Source: Streptomyces filipinensis
Lineage (GTDB): Bacteria > Actinomycetota > Actinomycetes > Streptomycetales > Streptomycetaceae
Assembly: GCF_014649495.1 (NCBI RefSeq)
Contig: NZ_BMTD01000022.1
Span: 1-64,000 of the forward strand
Direction: 5' to 3'
DNA length: 64,000 nucleotides
This document shows positions 48,223 through 57,124 of the stretch, in pieces (within the stretch, counting starts at the first letter, position 1; each line of letters opens with the position of its first letter). Under the pieces are notes generated by a model. It saw only the letters and a list, made by a program, of their open reading frames with translations, did no database searches and was not told the DNA's origin. Both the position numbers and the translations under genes were made by a program.

Positions 48223-49001
48223 TGTGCCGCCATCTCGCCTACGTGGGTCCCGAGACGACACTCGGCCGGATCCTCGTGGAGCCCGAGCACAGCCTGCTGC
48301 GCCAGTCGTGGGCCCCACGGCGGCAGCGCTACGGGACCGTCAACGCCGACGGTTTCGGGGTCGGCTGGTACGCCCCGGACGATCCGGTGCCGGCCCGCTA
48401 CCGGCGCGCGGGGCCGATCTGGGCGGACCTGTCCTTCGCCGACCTGGCGCGGGTGGTGCGCTCCGGCGCCGTCCTGGCCGCCGTGCGGGACGCGACGCTC
48501 GCGGGTGCCGAGGCGGAGGCCGCCGCGGCGCCCTTCGCGTCGGGCCGGTGGCTGTTCAGCCACAACGGCGTCGTCGCGGGCTGGCCCGACTCGGCGGCCC
48601 CGCTGGTGTCCGCCCTGCCTCCCGTGGACCTGCTGTCGCTGCAGGCCCGTACCGACTCGGCGTTCGTCTGGGCGCTGGTCCTGCACCGGCTGCGCCGAGG
48701 TGACGAGCCGGACCAGGCCCTCGGCGAGTCGGTTCGCCGGCTGGCCGAGGCGGCCCCGGCCTCCCGGCTCAACCTGCTGCTGACGGACGGCGCCACCATC
48801 ACCGCCACCGCCTGGGGCGACACCCTGTGGTACCGCACGGAGCCGGGCCGTGGCACGGTCGTCGCCTCCGAGCCGTACGACGACGACCCGCTCTGGCAGG
48901 AGGTCCCCGACCGCACCGTGCTCACCGCGAGCCGCGCCGGTGTGCTGCTCGCATCGCTGGAGGATCCGGAATCCGCACCATCGAAGGAGCCCTGTACGTG
49001 A
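48222..49001 (+). CDS. egtC: gamma-glutamyl amidohydrolase EgtC
   Basis: The 259-residue protein begins MCRHLAYVGPETTLGRILVE. The N-terminal Cys2 is the nucleophile of class II glutamine amidotransferases; NADGFGVGWYAPD and RWLFSHNGVVAGW complete the Ntn-hydrolase active site. EgtC removes glutamate from gamma-glutamyl-hercynylcysteine sulfoxide. The start ATG uses the A of the egtB TGA. The C-terminal GTGA overlaps egtD. Confidence 0.95.
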   Translation: MCRHLAYVGPETTLGRILVEPEHSLLRQSWAPRRQRYGTVNADGFGVGWYAPDDPVPARYRRAGPIWADLSFADLARVVRSGAVLAAVRDATLAGAEAEAAAAPFASGRWLFSHNGVVAGWPDSAAPLVSALPPVDLLSLQARTDSAFVWALVLHRLRRGDEPDQALGESVRRLAEAAPASRLNLLLTDGATITATAWGDTLWYRTEPGRGTVVASEPYDDDPLWQEVPDRTVLTASRAGVLLASLEDPESAPSKEPCT

Positions 49002-49957
49002 GCCCCTTGCATGTCACCCGCACCCTCCCCGAGGACGCGACGGACGCCGCGCTGCGCGCCGACGTCCGGCACGGCCTCACCGTCCACCCCAAGTCGCTGC
49101 CGCCCAAGTGGTTCTACGACGCCCGCGGCAGCGCGCTGTTCGAGCAGATCACCGAGCTGCCCGAGTACTACCCCACCCGCGCCGAGCGGGAGATCCTCGC
49201 CACCCGGTCCGGCGAGATCGCCGCGGCGAGCGGTGCCCGCACGCTGATCGAACTCGGTTCGGGCTCCTCGGAGAAGACCCGTTTCCTCCTGGACGCGCTC
49301 TCTCCGGCGGCGTACGTCCCGGTCGACGTCAGCGAGAGCGCCCTCACCCAGGCCGGCAAGGCCCTCGTCGAGGACCACCCGGACCTTGAGGTGCATGCGC
49401 TGATCGCCGACTTCACCGCTCCGCTGGCGCTGCCGGCCACGCCCGGGCCCCGGCTGCTGGCCTTCCTCGGCGGCACGATCGGCAATCTGCTGCCCGGTGA
49501 GCGTGCGGCGTTCCTGGCCTCCGTGCGCTCCCTGCTCAAGCCGGGCGACGGGCTGCTGCTCGGCACGGACCTGGTCAAGGACGAGCGGGTACTGGTCCGG
49601 GCGTACGACGACGCGGCCGGGGTGACGGCCGCGTTCGACAAGAACGTGCTGGCCGTCGTGAACCGCGAGCTGGGCGCCGACTTCGACCCGGACGCCTTCG
49701 ACCACGTGGCACTGTGGGACGCCGAGCGCGAGTGGATCGAGATGCGGCTGCGCTCCCGGACCGCGCAGACCGTGAAGGTGCCCGCGCTGGACCTCGCCGT
49801 GGACTTCGCGGCGGGCGAGGACCTGCGCACCGAGGTGTCGGCGAAGTTCCGCAAGGAGGGCGTGACAGCCGAACTGGCCGCTTCCGGGCTGGAGTTGACC
49901 CACTGGTGGACGGACACGCAGGACCGCTTCGCGCTCTCGCTGAGCGTGGTGCGGTGA
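48998..49957 (+). CDS. egtD: L-histidine N-alpha-methyltransferase EgtD
   Basis: The 319-residue protein has the EgtD N-terminus (LRADVRHGLTVHPKSLPPKW, FYDARGSALFEQITELPEYY, PTRAEREIL) and the SAM motif TLIELGSGSSEKTRFLLDAL. Histidine-binding residues are in AFLGGTIGNLLPGER and FDPDAFDHVALWDAEREWIE. It trimethylates histidine to hercynine, the first committed step. It starts at GTG 48998, overlapping egtC by 4 bases. No egtE-like PLP lyase follows: the next gene is on the other strand. Confidence 0.95.
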   Translation: MSPLHVTRTLPEDATDAALRADVRHGLTVHPKSLPPKWFYDARGSALFEQITELPEYYPTRAEREILATRSGEIAAASGARTLIELGSGSSEKTRFLLDALSPAAYVPVDVSESALTQAGKALVEDHPDLEVHALIADFTAPLALPATPGPRLLAFLGGTIGNLLPGERAAFLASVRSLLKPGDGLLLGTDLVKDERVLVRAYDDAAGVTAAFDKNVLAVVNRELGADFDPDAFDHVALWDAEREWIEMRLRSRTAQTVKVPALDLAVDFAAGEDLRTEVSAKFRKEGVTAELAASGLELTHWWTDTQDRFALSLSVVR

Positions 49958-49958
49958 G

Positions 49959-51212
49959 TCAGACGTCCGGCGCGAGGTCCCGGGTGATCCTGGCGGAGGC
50001 CCGGCGGGCCTCCGTCGCCGGGTCCGCCCCCTCGATCACCCGGGTCATGTACCCCTTGATCGGGTTGTCGGCCTCGACGTCGGCCCACTGAGGGGTGCCG
50101 GGGGTCGCCCGCCCGTGGGCCGCGCCCGCGGCCATGGCGGCGACCCCCTCCTCGCCGGCGACCGCGCGCGCCAGCGTGGTCCGGTTGGGGACGTAGTTCA
50201 TGGTGCGGGCCAGTTCGGTGTCCCATCGGGCGCCGGTCAGCGCCCCGACGACGGCGGTCGCGGCGAACTGGTCCCGGGTGTTCTGCGGGACGACCAGGTC
50301 GGAGCCGCCGGTGAACACCGTGCCGGGGCGCGCGGCGGTCTTCCCCGGCACCGGGAAGAACCCCAGCTTGCCCTTGAGATCCGGGTTCTGCTCCACGATG
50401 GACCGGGCGAGCCCCGGTACGGCGACGATCTGCGCCACCTTGCCGCCGGCGAACACCCCGGCCTGGGGCGGGTGTTCCTCGTCCGCGTCCACCGGCCCGC
50501 GACCCAGCGACTGCAGCCGCCGGTAGAACTCCATGCCGCGCAGCGCGGCCGGCGTGTCCAGGGCACCCTTCCACCGGTAGTCCCGCTGCTGGGCGAGGTC
50601 GCCGCCCTCGTCCCAGATGAAGCCGGAGAGGGTGTACCAGTCCTGGCCGGCGAGGTAGATGCCCTGGTTGCCGCCGGTGTTGAGCCTCCCGGTGTCGGTG
50701 AGCCACTCCTCGCGGGTCTTCGGCGGGCGGCTGATACCGGCCGCCTCGAACAGGTCCTTGCGGTAGACGACGACGCGGTTGGCCGCGTACCAGGGGATGC
50801 CGTACTGCTTGTTGCCGTCCTTGCCCGGCTCGGCGAGGCCCGGCAGCCAGGTGTCCTGGCCCCAGTCGCGCATCGACTCCAGCGTGAGGTCGGCGAGCCG
50901 CCCGCCGTCGGCGTACAGCGGCACCTGGGTGTTGCCGACCTCGATGACGTCGGGCCCGTTGCCGGAGTCGTCCCTGAGCGCCTTGCGGACCTTGTCGACG
51001 ATGCCGGTCCATTCCTGGACGCGGATGTCGAGGCGCAGGTCCTTGTGGGTGCGTTCGAAGCCGGCGGTGAAGCGCCGGAGGAACCCCTCCGAGGCGCTGT
51101 CCTTCATCAGCCACACGGTGACCGTCTTGCGCGGGTGCTCGTGCGGGAGCATCCCGCAGGCGCTGACGAGGGAGGCGGTGACGCACACGAGGGCGAGCGG
51201 ACGACGTCTCAC
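49959..51212 (-). CDS. extracellular solute-binding lipoprotein (sugar ABC type)
   Basis: The 417-residue protein (GTG start) has a lipoprotein signal peptide ending at LVSACGML (lipobox SAC, Cys about 19). Its body is a family 1 solute-binding protein (TVWLMKDSASEGFLRRFTAG, GPDVIEVGNTQVPLYADGGR, YGIPWYAANRVVVYRKDLFE, NPIKGYMTRVIEGADPATEA). It should capture a sugar for an ABC importer. No permease or ATPase genes are adjacent, so it must share components encoded elsewhere. A DasR-like operator lies 96 bases upstream. Its stop is one base from egtD's. Confidence 0.9.
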   Translation of the reverse strand: MRRRPLALVCVTASLVSACGMLPHEHPRKTVTVWLMKDSASEGFLRRFTAGFERTHKDLRLDIRVQEWTGIVDKVRKALRDDSGNGPDVIEVGNTQVPLYADGGRLADLTLESMRDWGQDTWLPGLAEPGKDGNKQYGIPWYAANRVVVYRKDLFEAAGISRPPKTREEWLTDTGRLNTGGNQGIYLAGQDWYTLSGFIWDEGGDLAQQRDYRWKGALDTPAALRGMEFYRRLQSLGRGPVDADEEHPPQAGVFAGGKVAQIVAVPGLARSIVEQNPDLKGKLGFFPVPGKTAARPGTVFTGGSDLVVPQNTRDQFAATAVVGALTGARWDTELARTMNYVPNRTTLARAVAGEEGVAAMAAGAAHGRATPGTPQWADVEADNPIKGYMTRVIEGADPATEARRASARITRDLAPDV

Positions 51213-51307
51213 GAGGGGTCCTGTTCTGTCTGGCAGAGCGGTGCGGACAGGGCTGGGGGCCCGACGTGGGGGGACGAGCGGCGGGGCTCGTACGGGTGTG
51301 GTGGATT

Positions 51308-51321
51308 TTGGTATGGACCAA
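51308..51321 (-). promoter_or_regulatory. DasR (dre)-like operator candidate
   Basis: TTGGTATGGACCAA has perfect TTGGT/ACCAA arms. On the minus strand the core TGGTCCATACCA matches the dre consensus TGGTCTAGACCA at 10 of 12 positions. It lies 96 bases upstream of the lipoprotein start and 103 bases upstream of the divergent dodecin start. Confidence 0.45.
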
Positions 51322-51423
51322 TACGGAGGTCAAGGGCTACTCACGGTAGGCACGCGACCGCCGTGCGGTCCGGGCCCGGATGCGGCACCGTGGAGTACGG
51401 CGTGAGACGAGAGGAGCACCCGC

Positions 51424-51639
51424 ATGTCGAACCACACCTACCGGGTCACCGAGATCGTCGGCACCTCGCACGAGGGTGTCGACCAGGCCATCCGCAACGG
51501 CATCGCCCGCGCCGACCAGACCCTGCGCAACCTGGACTGGTTCGAGGTGACGCAGGTCCGCGGCCAGATCGAGAACGGACGGATCGAGCACTACCAGGTG
51601 GGCCTGAAGGTGGGCTTCCGCATCGAAGGCGGCGACTGA
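51424..51639 (+). CDS. dodecin (flavin storage/buffer protein)
   Basis: The 71-residue protein (MSNHTYRVTEIVGTSHEGVD, QAIRNGIARADQTLRNLDWF, EVTQVRGQIENGRIEHYQVG, LKVGFRIEG) is a complete dodecin: the beta-alpha-beta-beta fold with the conserved Trp in NLDWFEV that stacks on flavin. Dodecins form hollow twelve-subunit spheres that bind FMN or related flavins and CoA. AGAGGAG lies about 7 bases before the ATG. It is convergent with the HAD gene, 4 bases apart. Confidence 0.93.
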   Translation: MSNHTYRVTEIVGTSHEGVDQAIRNGIARADQTLRNLDWFEVTQVRGQIENGRIEHYQVGLKVGFRIEGGD

Positions 51640-51643
51640 GCCG

Positions 51644-52135
51644 TCAGGTTCGCCCTTCGCGTTCCTGCGCCTCTTCCAGCGCTGCGGACTTGGCGGCCCA
51701 ACGGGCGCGCACCACGGTGAACCCGGCGCGTTCGGCGTCGTCGCAGACCAGTTCGTCGTCGTCCACGAGGACCCGGACCTCCCGGTCCCGGGCGAGGCGG
51801 CGCAGGATCTCCAGCTTGGTGAACCGGGCGGGCCTGCGGTCGGCGTTGCTCCGCATGTACACCCGCCCCTCGGGCAGCCCGTGCCGCGCGAGCCACTCCA
51901 GGGTGTCCCGGCGGTACCGCTCGGGGCGGCCCGTGAGATAGACGACCTCGCACTCCCGGGCGCTCTCCACGGCGAGCGCCACTCCCTCGGCGAGCGGCGG
52001 ATCCGCGGGCGCGGCGGCGAAGAACGCGCCCCAGTCCCGCGGCCGGCTCTCCAGGAAGTGCTGCCGGTGAGCGGTGTCGGCCAGGGTGTTGTCGAGGTCG
52101 AACACGGCGAGCGGACGCCCGTTGCTGTCGGTCAC
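51644..52135 (-). CDS. HAD-superfamily phosphatase (polynucleotide-kinase-phosphatase-like)
   Basis: The 163-residue protein (GTG start) has the HAD motifs: LAVFDLDNTLADTAHRQHFL (motif I, DxDxT), VVYLTGRPERYRRDTLEWLA (motif II, T), KLEILRRLARDREVRVLVDD (motif III, K) and VDDDELVCDDAERAGF (motif IV, acidic). No cap domain is present. The size and LTGRPE motif resemble the phosphatase part of T4 PNK-type and LNS2 proteins. Substrate unknown. Confidence 0.88.
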   Translation of the reverse strand: MTDSNGRPLAVFDLDNTLADTAHRQHFLESRPRDWGAFFAAAPADPPLAEGVALAVESARECEVVYLTGRPERYRRDTLEWLARHGLPEGRVYMRSNADRRPARFTKLEILRRLARDREVRVLVDDDELVCDDAERAGFTVVRARWAAKSAALEEAQEREGRT

Positions 52136-52215
52136 GGGGCCACCCTAGCCAGGCCCGCCGAGGCCGGCCGCGACCGCCCCGGGAATCCCCGGCCCGCCAG
52201 GGCGTTGAACCCTGC

Positions 52216-53223
52216 GTGAGCAGCACAGTGATCGCCCGGACCCGGTTCTCCGTCCTCGACCGTTCGCGCACCCGTGCGGGGCGCCCGCCCGGCGAGGCCC
52301 TGCGTGACACCGTCGCGCTGGCGCGGGAGGCGGAGGCGCTCGGCTACCACCGCTTCTGGGTGTCCGAACACCACGGCGTGCCCGGTGTCGCCGGGTCCGC
52401 GCCGACCGTGCTCGCCGCCGCGGTCGCCGCCGCCACCCGTACGATCCGGGTCGGCACCGGCGGTGTGATGCTGCCCAACCACCGACCCCTCGTCGTCGCC
52501 GAGCAGTTCGGTGTCCTGGAGTCCCTGTTCCCCGGCCGGATCGACATGGGGCTCGGGCGTTCCGTCGGCTTCACGGACGGGGTCCGCAGGGCCCTCGGCC
52601 GGGACAAGGAGGACGCCGAGGACTTCGCGGCACAGCTCGACGAGCTGCTGGGCTGGTTCGAGGGCGGCTCGCCGACCGGGGTGCGGGCCCGCCCGGCGGA
52701 GGGGCTGCGGGTGCCGCCGTTCGTGCTGGCCATGGGCGAGGGCGCGCTGATCGCGGCGCGTGCCGGGCTGCCGATGGTGATCGGCGATCTGCGCGGCCGC
52801 GAGAAGATGCTGCGCGGCATCGACGCGTACCGCTCCCGGTTCCGCCCGTCCCCGTGGGCGGCCGAGCCGTATGTCGTGATCTCCGGCACGATAGCCGTCG
52901 CCGGCAGCGAAGCGGAGGCACGACGGCTGCTGGTGCCGGAGGCCTGGTCGATGGCGTACTCGCGCACCCACGGCACCTTCCCGCCCCTCGCGCCGGCCGA
53001 GGAGACCGAGGGCCGTCCGATGACCGCGAAGGAGCGCGGCTTCTACGAGGCCTCTCTCGCCGGTCATGTCGCCGGCACCGGCGAGCAGGTCGCCGACGAG
53101 CTGCGGAGGGTGCTGAAGGAGACGGAGGCCGACGAGGTCCTCGTCACCACCAGCGGGTACGACCGTACGGCCCTGTCGGACTCCTACCGGCGCCTGGCCG
53201 CGCTCTTCGCGCCGGACCACTGA
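52216..53223 (+). CDS. LLM-class flavin-dependent oxidoreductase
   Basis: The 335-residue protein (GTG start) is a luciferase-like TIM barrel of the MsnO8/group-1 type: LAREAEALGYHRFWVSEHHG, VAAATRTIRVGTGGVMLPNH, VAEQFGVLESLFPGRIDMGL, GRSVGFTDGVRRALGRDKED and EQVADELRRVLKETEADEVL. It should use FMNH2 (or F420) to oxidise a small molecule. The substrate cannot be inferred. The genes on either side are unrelated. Confidence 0.88.
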   Translation: MSSTVIARTRFSVLDRSRTRAGRPPGEALRDTVALAREAEALGYHRFWVSEHHGVPGVAGSAPTVLAAAVAAATRTIRVGTGGVMLPNHRPLVVAEQFGVLESLFPGRIDMGLGRSVGFTDGVRRALGRDKEDAEDFAAQLDELLGWFEGGSPTGVRARPAEGLRVPPFVLAMGEGALIAARAGLPMVIGDLRGREKMLRGIDAYRSRFRPSPWAAEPYVVISGTIAVAGSEAEARRLLVPEAWSMAYSRTHGTFPPLAPAEETEGRPMTAKERGFYEASLAGHVAGTGEQVADELRRVLKETEADEVLVTTSGYDRTALSDSYRRLAALFAPDH

Positions 53224-53297
53224 CGTGCTCGGGATGCGAACCCGGCCGGGGCCGGTGACCCTGGGAGAGGAAGCCGTAAGCGACGAGGAGGGTTGCC

Positions 53298-53492
53298 ATG
53301 TCCTTCATGGACAAGATCAAGGGCATGCTCAAGGGCCATGAGGACATGGCCGACAAGGGCATCGACAAGGGCGGCGACTACGTCGACCAGCGCACCGGCG
53401 ACAAGTACACGTCCCAGGTCGACACCGCCCAGGACAAGATGAGGGACGAGTTCGGCACACGTCCGAACCGGGACAACCCGCCGCAGTCGTAG
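53298..53492 (+). CDS. MT0933-like antitoxin-family small protein
   Basis: The 64-residue charged, helical protein (MSFMDKIKGMLKGHEDMADK, GIDKGGDYVDQRTGDKYTSQ, VDTAQDKMRDEFGTRP) matches the MT0933/Rv0909 antitoxin-like family (PF14013 from memory). The family's common pattern is KxxDKxGDxVDxKTGxKYxxxVDxxQDK. In Mycobacterium Rv0909 pairs with the toxin Rv0910; no toxin homologue (SRPBCC fold) lies beside this gene, so it may be a solitary stress protein. GAGGAGGG lies about 6 bases before the ATG. Confidence 0.8.
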   Translation: MSFMDKIKGMLKGHEDMADKGIDKGGDYVDQRTGDKYTSQVDTAQDKMRDEFGTRPNRDNPPQS

Positions 53493-53520
53493 CGCAAGGG
53501 GGCGGATAAAGTTGCCCCCC

Positions 53521-55872
53521 ATGCGCAGCCCCCATGATCCGTACGACCCGTACGTCCGCGTGCGCGGGGCCCGTGAGCACAACCTCAAGGGCGTCGACGT
53601 GGACATCCCGCGGGACGTCCTGGCCGTGTTCACGGGCGTGTCCGGCTCGGGGAAGTCGTCCCTGGCGTTCGGCACGATCTACGCCGAGGCGCAGCGGCGG
53701 TACTTCGAGTCGGTCGCGCCCTACGCGCGCCGGCTGATCCACCAGGTCGGGGCGCCCAAGGTCGCCGAGCTCACCGGGCTGCCGCCCGCGGTCTCGCTGC
53801 AGCAGCGCCGCTCGGCTCCCTCCGCGCGTTCCTCGGTGGGTACGGTCACGAACCTCTCCAACTCCCTGCGCATGCTGTTCTCGCGCGCCGGGACGTATCC
53901 GCCGGGCGCGGAGCGGCTCGATTCGGACGCGTTCTCGCCGAACACGGCGGCCGGGGCCTGCCAGGAATGCCACGGCCTGGGCCATGTGCACGGCACCAGC
54001 GAGGAGTTGCTGGTGCCCGATCCCTCGCTGTCCGTCCGCGAGGGCGCCATCGCCGCGTGGCCCGGCGCCTGGCAGGGCAAGAACCTCAGGGACATCCTCG
54101 ACGCGCTCGGCCACGACGTGGACCGGCCCTGGCGCGAGCTGCCCGCGCGGGAGCGGGAATGGATCCTGTTCACGGACGAGCAGCCGGTCGTCACGGTCCA
54201 CCCGGTCCGGGACGCCGACCGCATCCAACGGCCGTACCAGGGCACGTACACGAGCGCCGCCCGGTATGTGCTGAAGACCTTCTCGGACACCAGGTCCGCG
54301 TCGCTGCGGGCGAAGGCGGAACGGTTCCTGACCAGCACGCCCTGCACGGTGTGCGGGGGCAGCCGGCTGCGGCCCGAGGCGCTCGCGGTGACCTTCGGCG
54401 GCCGGACCATCGCCGAGCTGGCCGCGCTGCCGCTGACCGACCTGGCCGCCCTGCTCGACGGCGGCGGCGAGGGCGGCAGCGAGACGGCCCGGGTGCTCAC
54501 CGGGGACCTCACGTCCCGGATCGCGCCCGTGGTCGAGCTGGGCCTCGGCTATCTGAGCCTGGACCGCTCCACCCCCACCCTGTCGGCGGGCGAGCTGCAA
54601 CGGCTGCGGCTGGCCACGCAGTTGCGCTCCGGCCTGTTCGGCGTGGTGTACGTGCTGGACGAGCCGTCCGCCGGACTGCACCCGGCGGACACCGAGGCAC
54701 TGCTGACCGTGCTGGACCGGCTGAAGGCCGCGGGCAACTCGGTGTTCGTGGTGGAGCATCACCTGGAGGTGGTGCGCGGCGCCGACTGGCTGGTCGATGT
54801 GGGCCCCGGTGCCGGCGAGCACGGCGGACGCGTGCTGTACAGCGGGCCGCCGGCCGAGCTGGCCTCGGTCGAGGAGTCGGCGACGGCCGCCTTCCTCTTC
54901 GACGAGTCACCGGGGCCGGCCCGCGAAGTCCGGCCCGCACGGGGCTGGCTGCCGGTGGGGCCGGTCACCCGGCACAACCTGTGCGGTGTGACGGCCGAGT
55001 TCCCGCTCGGCGCCTTCACCGCCGTCACCGGGGTCTCAGGCTCCGGAAAATCCACGCTGCTCGGCGAGTTGACGGAGGAACTGCCGGGCGTGGACCGGCT
55101 GGTCCGGGTCGACCAGAGGCCCATCGGGCGCACCCCACGCTCCAACCTGGCCACCTACACCGGCCTGTTCGACGTCGTACGGAAGGTGTTCGCCGGGACG
55201 CAGGAGGCGCGCACGCGCGGGTTCGGCGTCGGCCGTTTCTCCTTCAACGTGGCGGGTGGGCGCTGTGAGACGTGCCAGGGCGAGGGATTCGTCAGCGTCG
55301 AGCTGCTGTTCCTGCCGAGCACGTACGCGCCCTGCCCCGACTGCGGCGGTGCCCGCTACAACCCCGCGACGCTCGAAGTGACGTACCGGGGCAGGAACAT
55401 CGCCGAGGTGCTGGACCTGACCGTGGAGGGGGCGGCGGAGTTCTTCGCCGACATCCCGGCCGCCGTCCGCAGCCTCGGCACCCTGCTCGACGTGGGCCTC
55501 GGCTACCTCCGGCTCGGCCAGCCCGCGACCGAGCTGTCCGGCGGCGAGGCACAGCGGATCAAGCTGGCGAGCGAACTGCAGCGCGGCCGCCGCGGCCACA
55601 CGCTCTATCTGCTGGACGAGCCGACGACCGGGCTGCACCCCGCCGACGTGGAGGTGCTGATGGACCGGCTGCACGGGCTGGTCGACGCCGGGCACACGGT
55701 CGTGGTGGTCGAGCACGACATGACGGTGGTCGCGGCCGCGGACTGGGTGATCGACCTGGGCCCCGGCGGGGGTGACCGGGGCGGGCGGATCGTGGCGGCG
55801 GGGCCGCCGGAACAGGTGTCCCGTGCGGCGGGCAGTGTGACGGCGCCCTATCTGGCCCGGGTCATGCCCTGA
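53521..55872 (+). CDS. short UvrA-like ABC ATPase (drug-resistance/UvrA2 type)
   Basis: The 783-residue protein has two ABC ATPase halves. The first has Walker [41 protein letters not shown], signature [14 protein letters not shown] and Walker [15 protein letters not shown]. The second has [15 protein letters not shown], the zinc module CETCQGEGF[10 protein letters not shown], [15 protein letters not shown] and [13 protein letters not shown]. It is about 170 residues shorter than repair UvrA because the UvrB-binding and insertion domains are missing. Such proteins protect against DNA-binding drugs or have unknown roles. The signature of the first half reads LSAGE rather than LSGGE. ATG 53521 is preferred to TTG 53512. 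Confidence 0.9.
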   Translation: MRSPHDPYDPYVRVRGAREHNLKGVDVDIPRDVLAVFTGVSGSGKSSLAFGTIYAEAQRRYFESVAPYARRLIHQVGAPKVAELTGLPPAVSLQQRRSAPSARSSVGTVTNLSNSLRMLFSRAGTYPPGAERLDSDAFSPNTAAGACQECHGLGHVHGTSEELLVPDPSLSVREGAIAAWPGAWQGKNLRDILDALGHDVDRPWRELPAREREWILFTDEQPVVTVHPVRDADRIQRPYQGTYTSAARYVLKTFSDTRSASLRAKAERFLTSTPCTVCGGSRLRPEALAVTFGGRTIAELAALPLTDLAALLDGGGEGGSETARVLTGDLTSRIAPVVELGLGYLSLDRSTPTLSAGELQRLRLATQLRSGLFGVVYVLDEPSAGLHPADTEALLTVLDRLKAAGNSVFVVEHHLEVVRGADWLVDVGPGAGEHGGRVLYSGPPAELASVEESATAAFLFDESPGPAREVRPARGWLPVGPVTRHNLCGVTAEFPLGAFTAVTGVSGSGKSTLLGELTEELPGVDRLVRVDQRPIGRTPRSNLATYTGLFDVVRKVFAGTQEARTRGFGVGRFSFNVAGGRCETCQGEGFVSVELLFLPSTYAPCPDCGGARYNPATLEVTYRGRNIAEVLDLTVEGAAEFFADIPAAVRSLGTLLDVGLGYLRLGQPATELSGGEAQRIKLASELQRGRRGHTLYLLDEPTTGLHPADVEVLMDRLHGLVDAGHTVVVVEHDMTVVAAADWVIDLGPGGGDRGGRIVAAGPPEQVSRAAGSVTAPYLARVMP

Positions 55873-55914
55873 GGCCGGCAGGGCGCCGTGGGCTCCGTAG
55901 CACGGCGGGCCGTG

Positions 55915-56448
55915 TCAGGTGCTGAGCAACCGGTTGAAGAAGGACCGGTAGCGCCGCAGCGCTCCGCGGAGAGCCTCCGTGTCGACCTTCTCGCCCTGGC
56001 TCCACTGCGCTTCCAGGCCCTTCTTGTGCTCGGAGAAGGTGGCGGCCAGACTCTGCATGACGTCCGCGACCAGGGTGTCGGCGTCGTGCACGGCCTCGCG
56101 CGGGTCGTCGACGAACCTGTTCTGGATCGTCTGCCAGCGGTCGCGGAAGGCCCGTTCCTCGTCGTCCGTCATCAGCTGCGGAGCCTCGTCGTCCGAAGCG
56201 CCGGGGGCACCCGTGGCGTCCGCGGCCGTGGCGGTGCCGGACGACTCGGGAGCCGCGGCCTGCGCCTCCGCACCACCGGCGCCGGAGGCCCCCTCCCCAC
56301 TCGCCGTCCCGGTGCTCTCACCGGGATAGACGGGCGCTTCCGAGGACGCCGCGTCCGGTGCGGCGTCCGTGTCGGCGCCGGTCGGCCGGGCCAGGTCTTC
56401 GGTGGACAGACCGCGGGTGGTGCGGTCCGCGTCCTCGTTTCTGTGCAT
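55915..56448 (-). CDS. conserved protein with AVHDAD domain, acidic N-terminus (paralogue 1)
   Basis: The 177-residue protein has a long Ala/Gly/Ser/Glu-rich disordered N-terminus and then a helical domain: DRWQTIQNRFVDDPREAVHD, ADTLVADVMQSLAATFSEHK, EALRGALRRYRSFFNRLLST. The same domain (W-x2-VQ-x-FVD-x-P-x2-AVHDAD, ending RGA-x3-YR-x-F-x2-LLS) forms the C-terminal half of the next gene. I recall this motif in actinobacterial proteins of unknown function, sometimes secreted. The gap to the paralogue is 31 bases, so they are probably cotranscribed. ATG 56448 has GGAGG 6 bases upstream. Confidence 0.75.
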   Translation of the reverse strand: MHRNEDADRTTRGLSTEDLARPTGADTDAAPDAASSEAPVYPGESTGTASGEGASGAGGAEAQAAAPESSGTATAADATGAPGASDDEAPQLMTDDEERAFRDRWQTIQNRFVDDPREAVHDADTLVADVMQSLAATFSEHKKGLEAQWSQGEKVDTEALRGALRRYRSFFNRLLST

Positions 56449-56479
56449 GGCGTTCCTCCATGCGGGGTCGTGGTGTCGG

Positions 56480-57040
56480 TCAGGACCGGGCGGCCTGCGC
56501 GCGGCCGCCACCGTCGGAGAGCAACTCGTCGAACAGGGCGCGGTAGTGCACCATGGCACCCCGCAGCTGCTCGGTCGTGGCCCGCGTGCGGGTGGAGAGG
56601 GTCTCCACCTCGTGCGCGGCCCGGTAGTGCTCCAGCGTGGCGCCGTGCTCCACCGAGAGATCCTTCATCTGCTGCTCGAACCCCTCGGTCGGATACCCGC
56701 GCTCGTGCATCAGGGAGGTCACCAGCCGGTCCGCATCGTGCACCGCGTCCTCCGGCCGGTCGACGAACTCCTCCTGCACGCTGCTCCACTCCCGCGTGTA
56801 GCGGTCCCGGGAGACGGGGGGCAGCGGTTTGATGTCGAGCGAGTCATGTCGCCTCTCGCGTTCCCTCAGCTCACGCTCGGCGGCGAGCCGGCTGTCGGAT
56901 CCCTCGACCGTCCGCTCGTACTCCGGGCCGAAGCGCTCACGAAGGTGACGGCGCCGCATCAGCAGTGAGACCGCCACAGCGGCCAGAGCGACCACCACCA
57001 CGATCGGAATGATGATCGCCAGAAGCGTTCCCGTGGACAT
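56480..57040 (-). CDS. membrane-anchored AVHDAD-domain protein (paralogue 2)
   Basis: The 186-residue protein has one N-terminal membrane helix (MSTGTLLAIIIPIVVVVALA, AVAVSLLMRRR), a basic/acidic linker and the same domain as its neighbour: EWSSVQEEFVDRPEDAVHDA, DRLVTSLMHERGYPTEGFEQ, TEQLRGAMVHYRALFDELLS. It is anchored with the domain in the cytoplasm if the Arg-rich side (RRRHLRERFG) follows the positive-inside rule. AGGAG lies 9 bases before ATG 57040. Function unknown. It sits upstream of paralogue 1 and downstream of the ornithine-lipid genes on the same strand. Confidence 0.8.
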   Translation of the reverse strand: MSTGTLLAIIIPIVVVVALAAVAVSLLMRRRHLRERFGPEYERTVEGSDSRLAAERELRERERRHDSLDIKPLPPVSRDRYTREWSSVQEEFVDRPEDAVHDADRLVTSLMHERGYPTEGFEQQMKDLSVEHGATLEHYRAAHEVETLSTRTRATTEQLRGAMVHYRALFDELLSDGGGRAQAARS

Positions 57041-57124
57041 GGGCACACGCTCCTCGGGGAGTAGTGATGTGCGCTTTCCAGGTTCCCCTTCCGTGCCTTT
57101 CTAGGCATACCGGATATTTTGCTG

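Noticed and set aside
53512-53520. TTG at 53512 as the start of the UvrA-like gene
   Set aside because: It adds only three residues and has no better ribosome binding site than the ATG at 53521.
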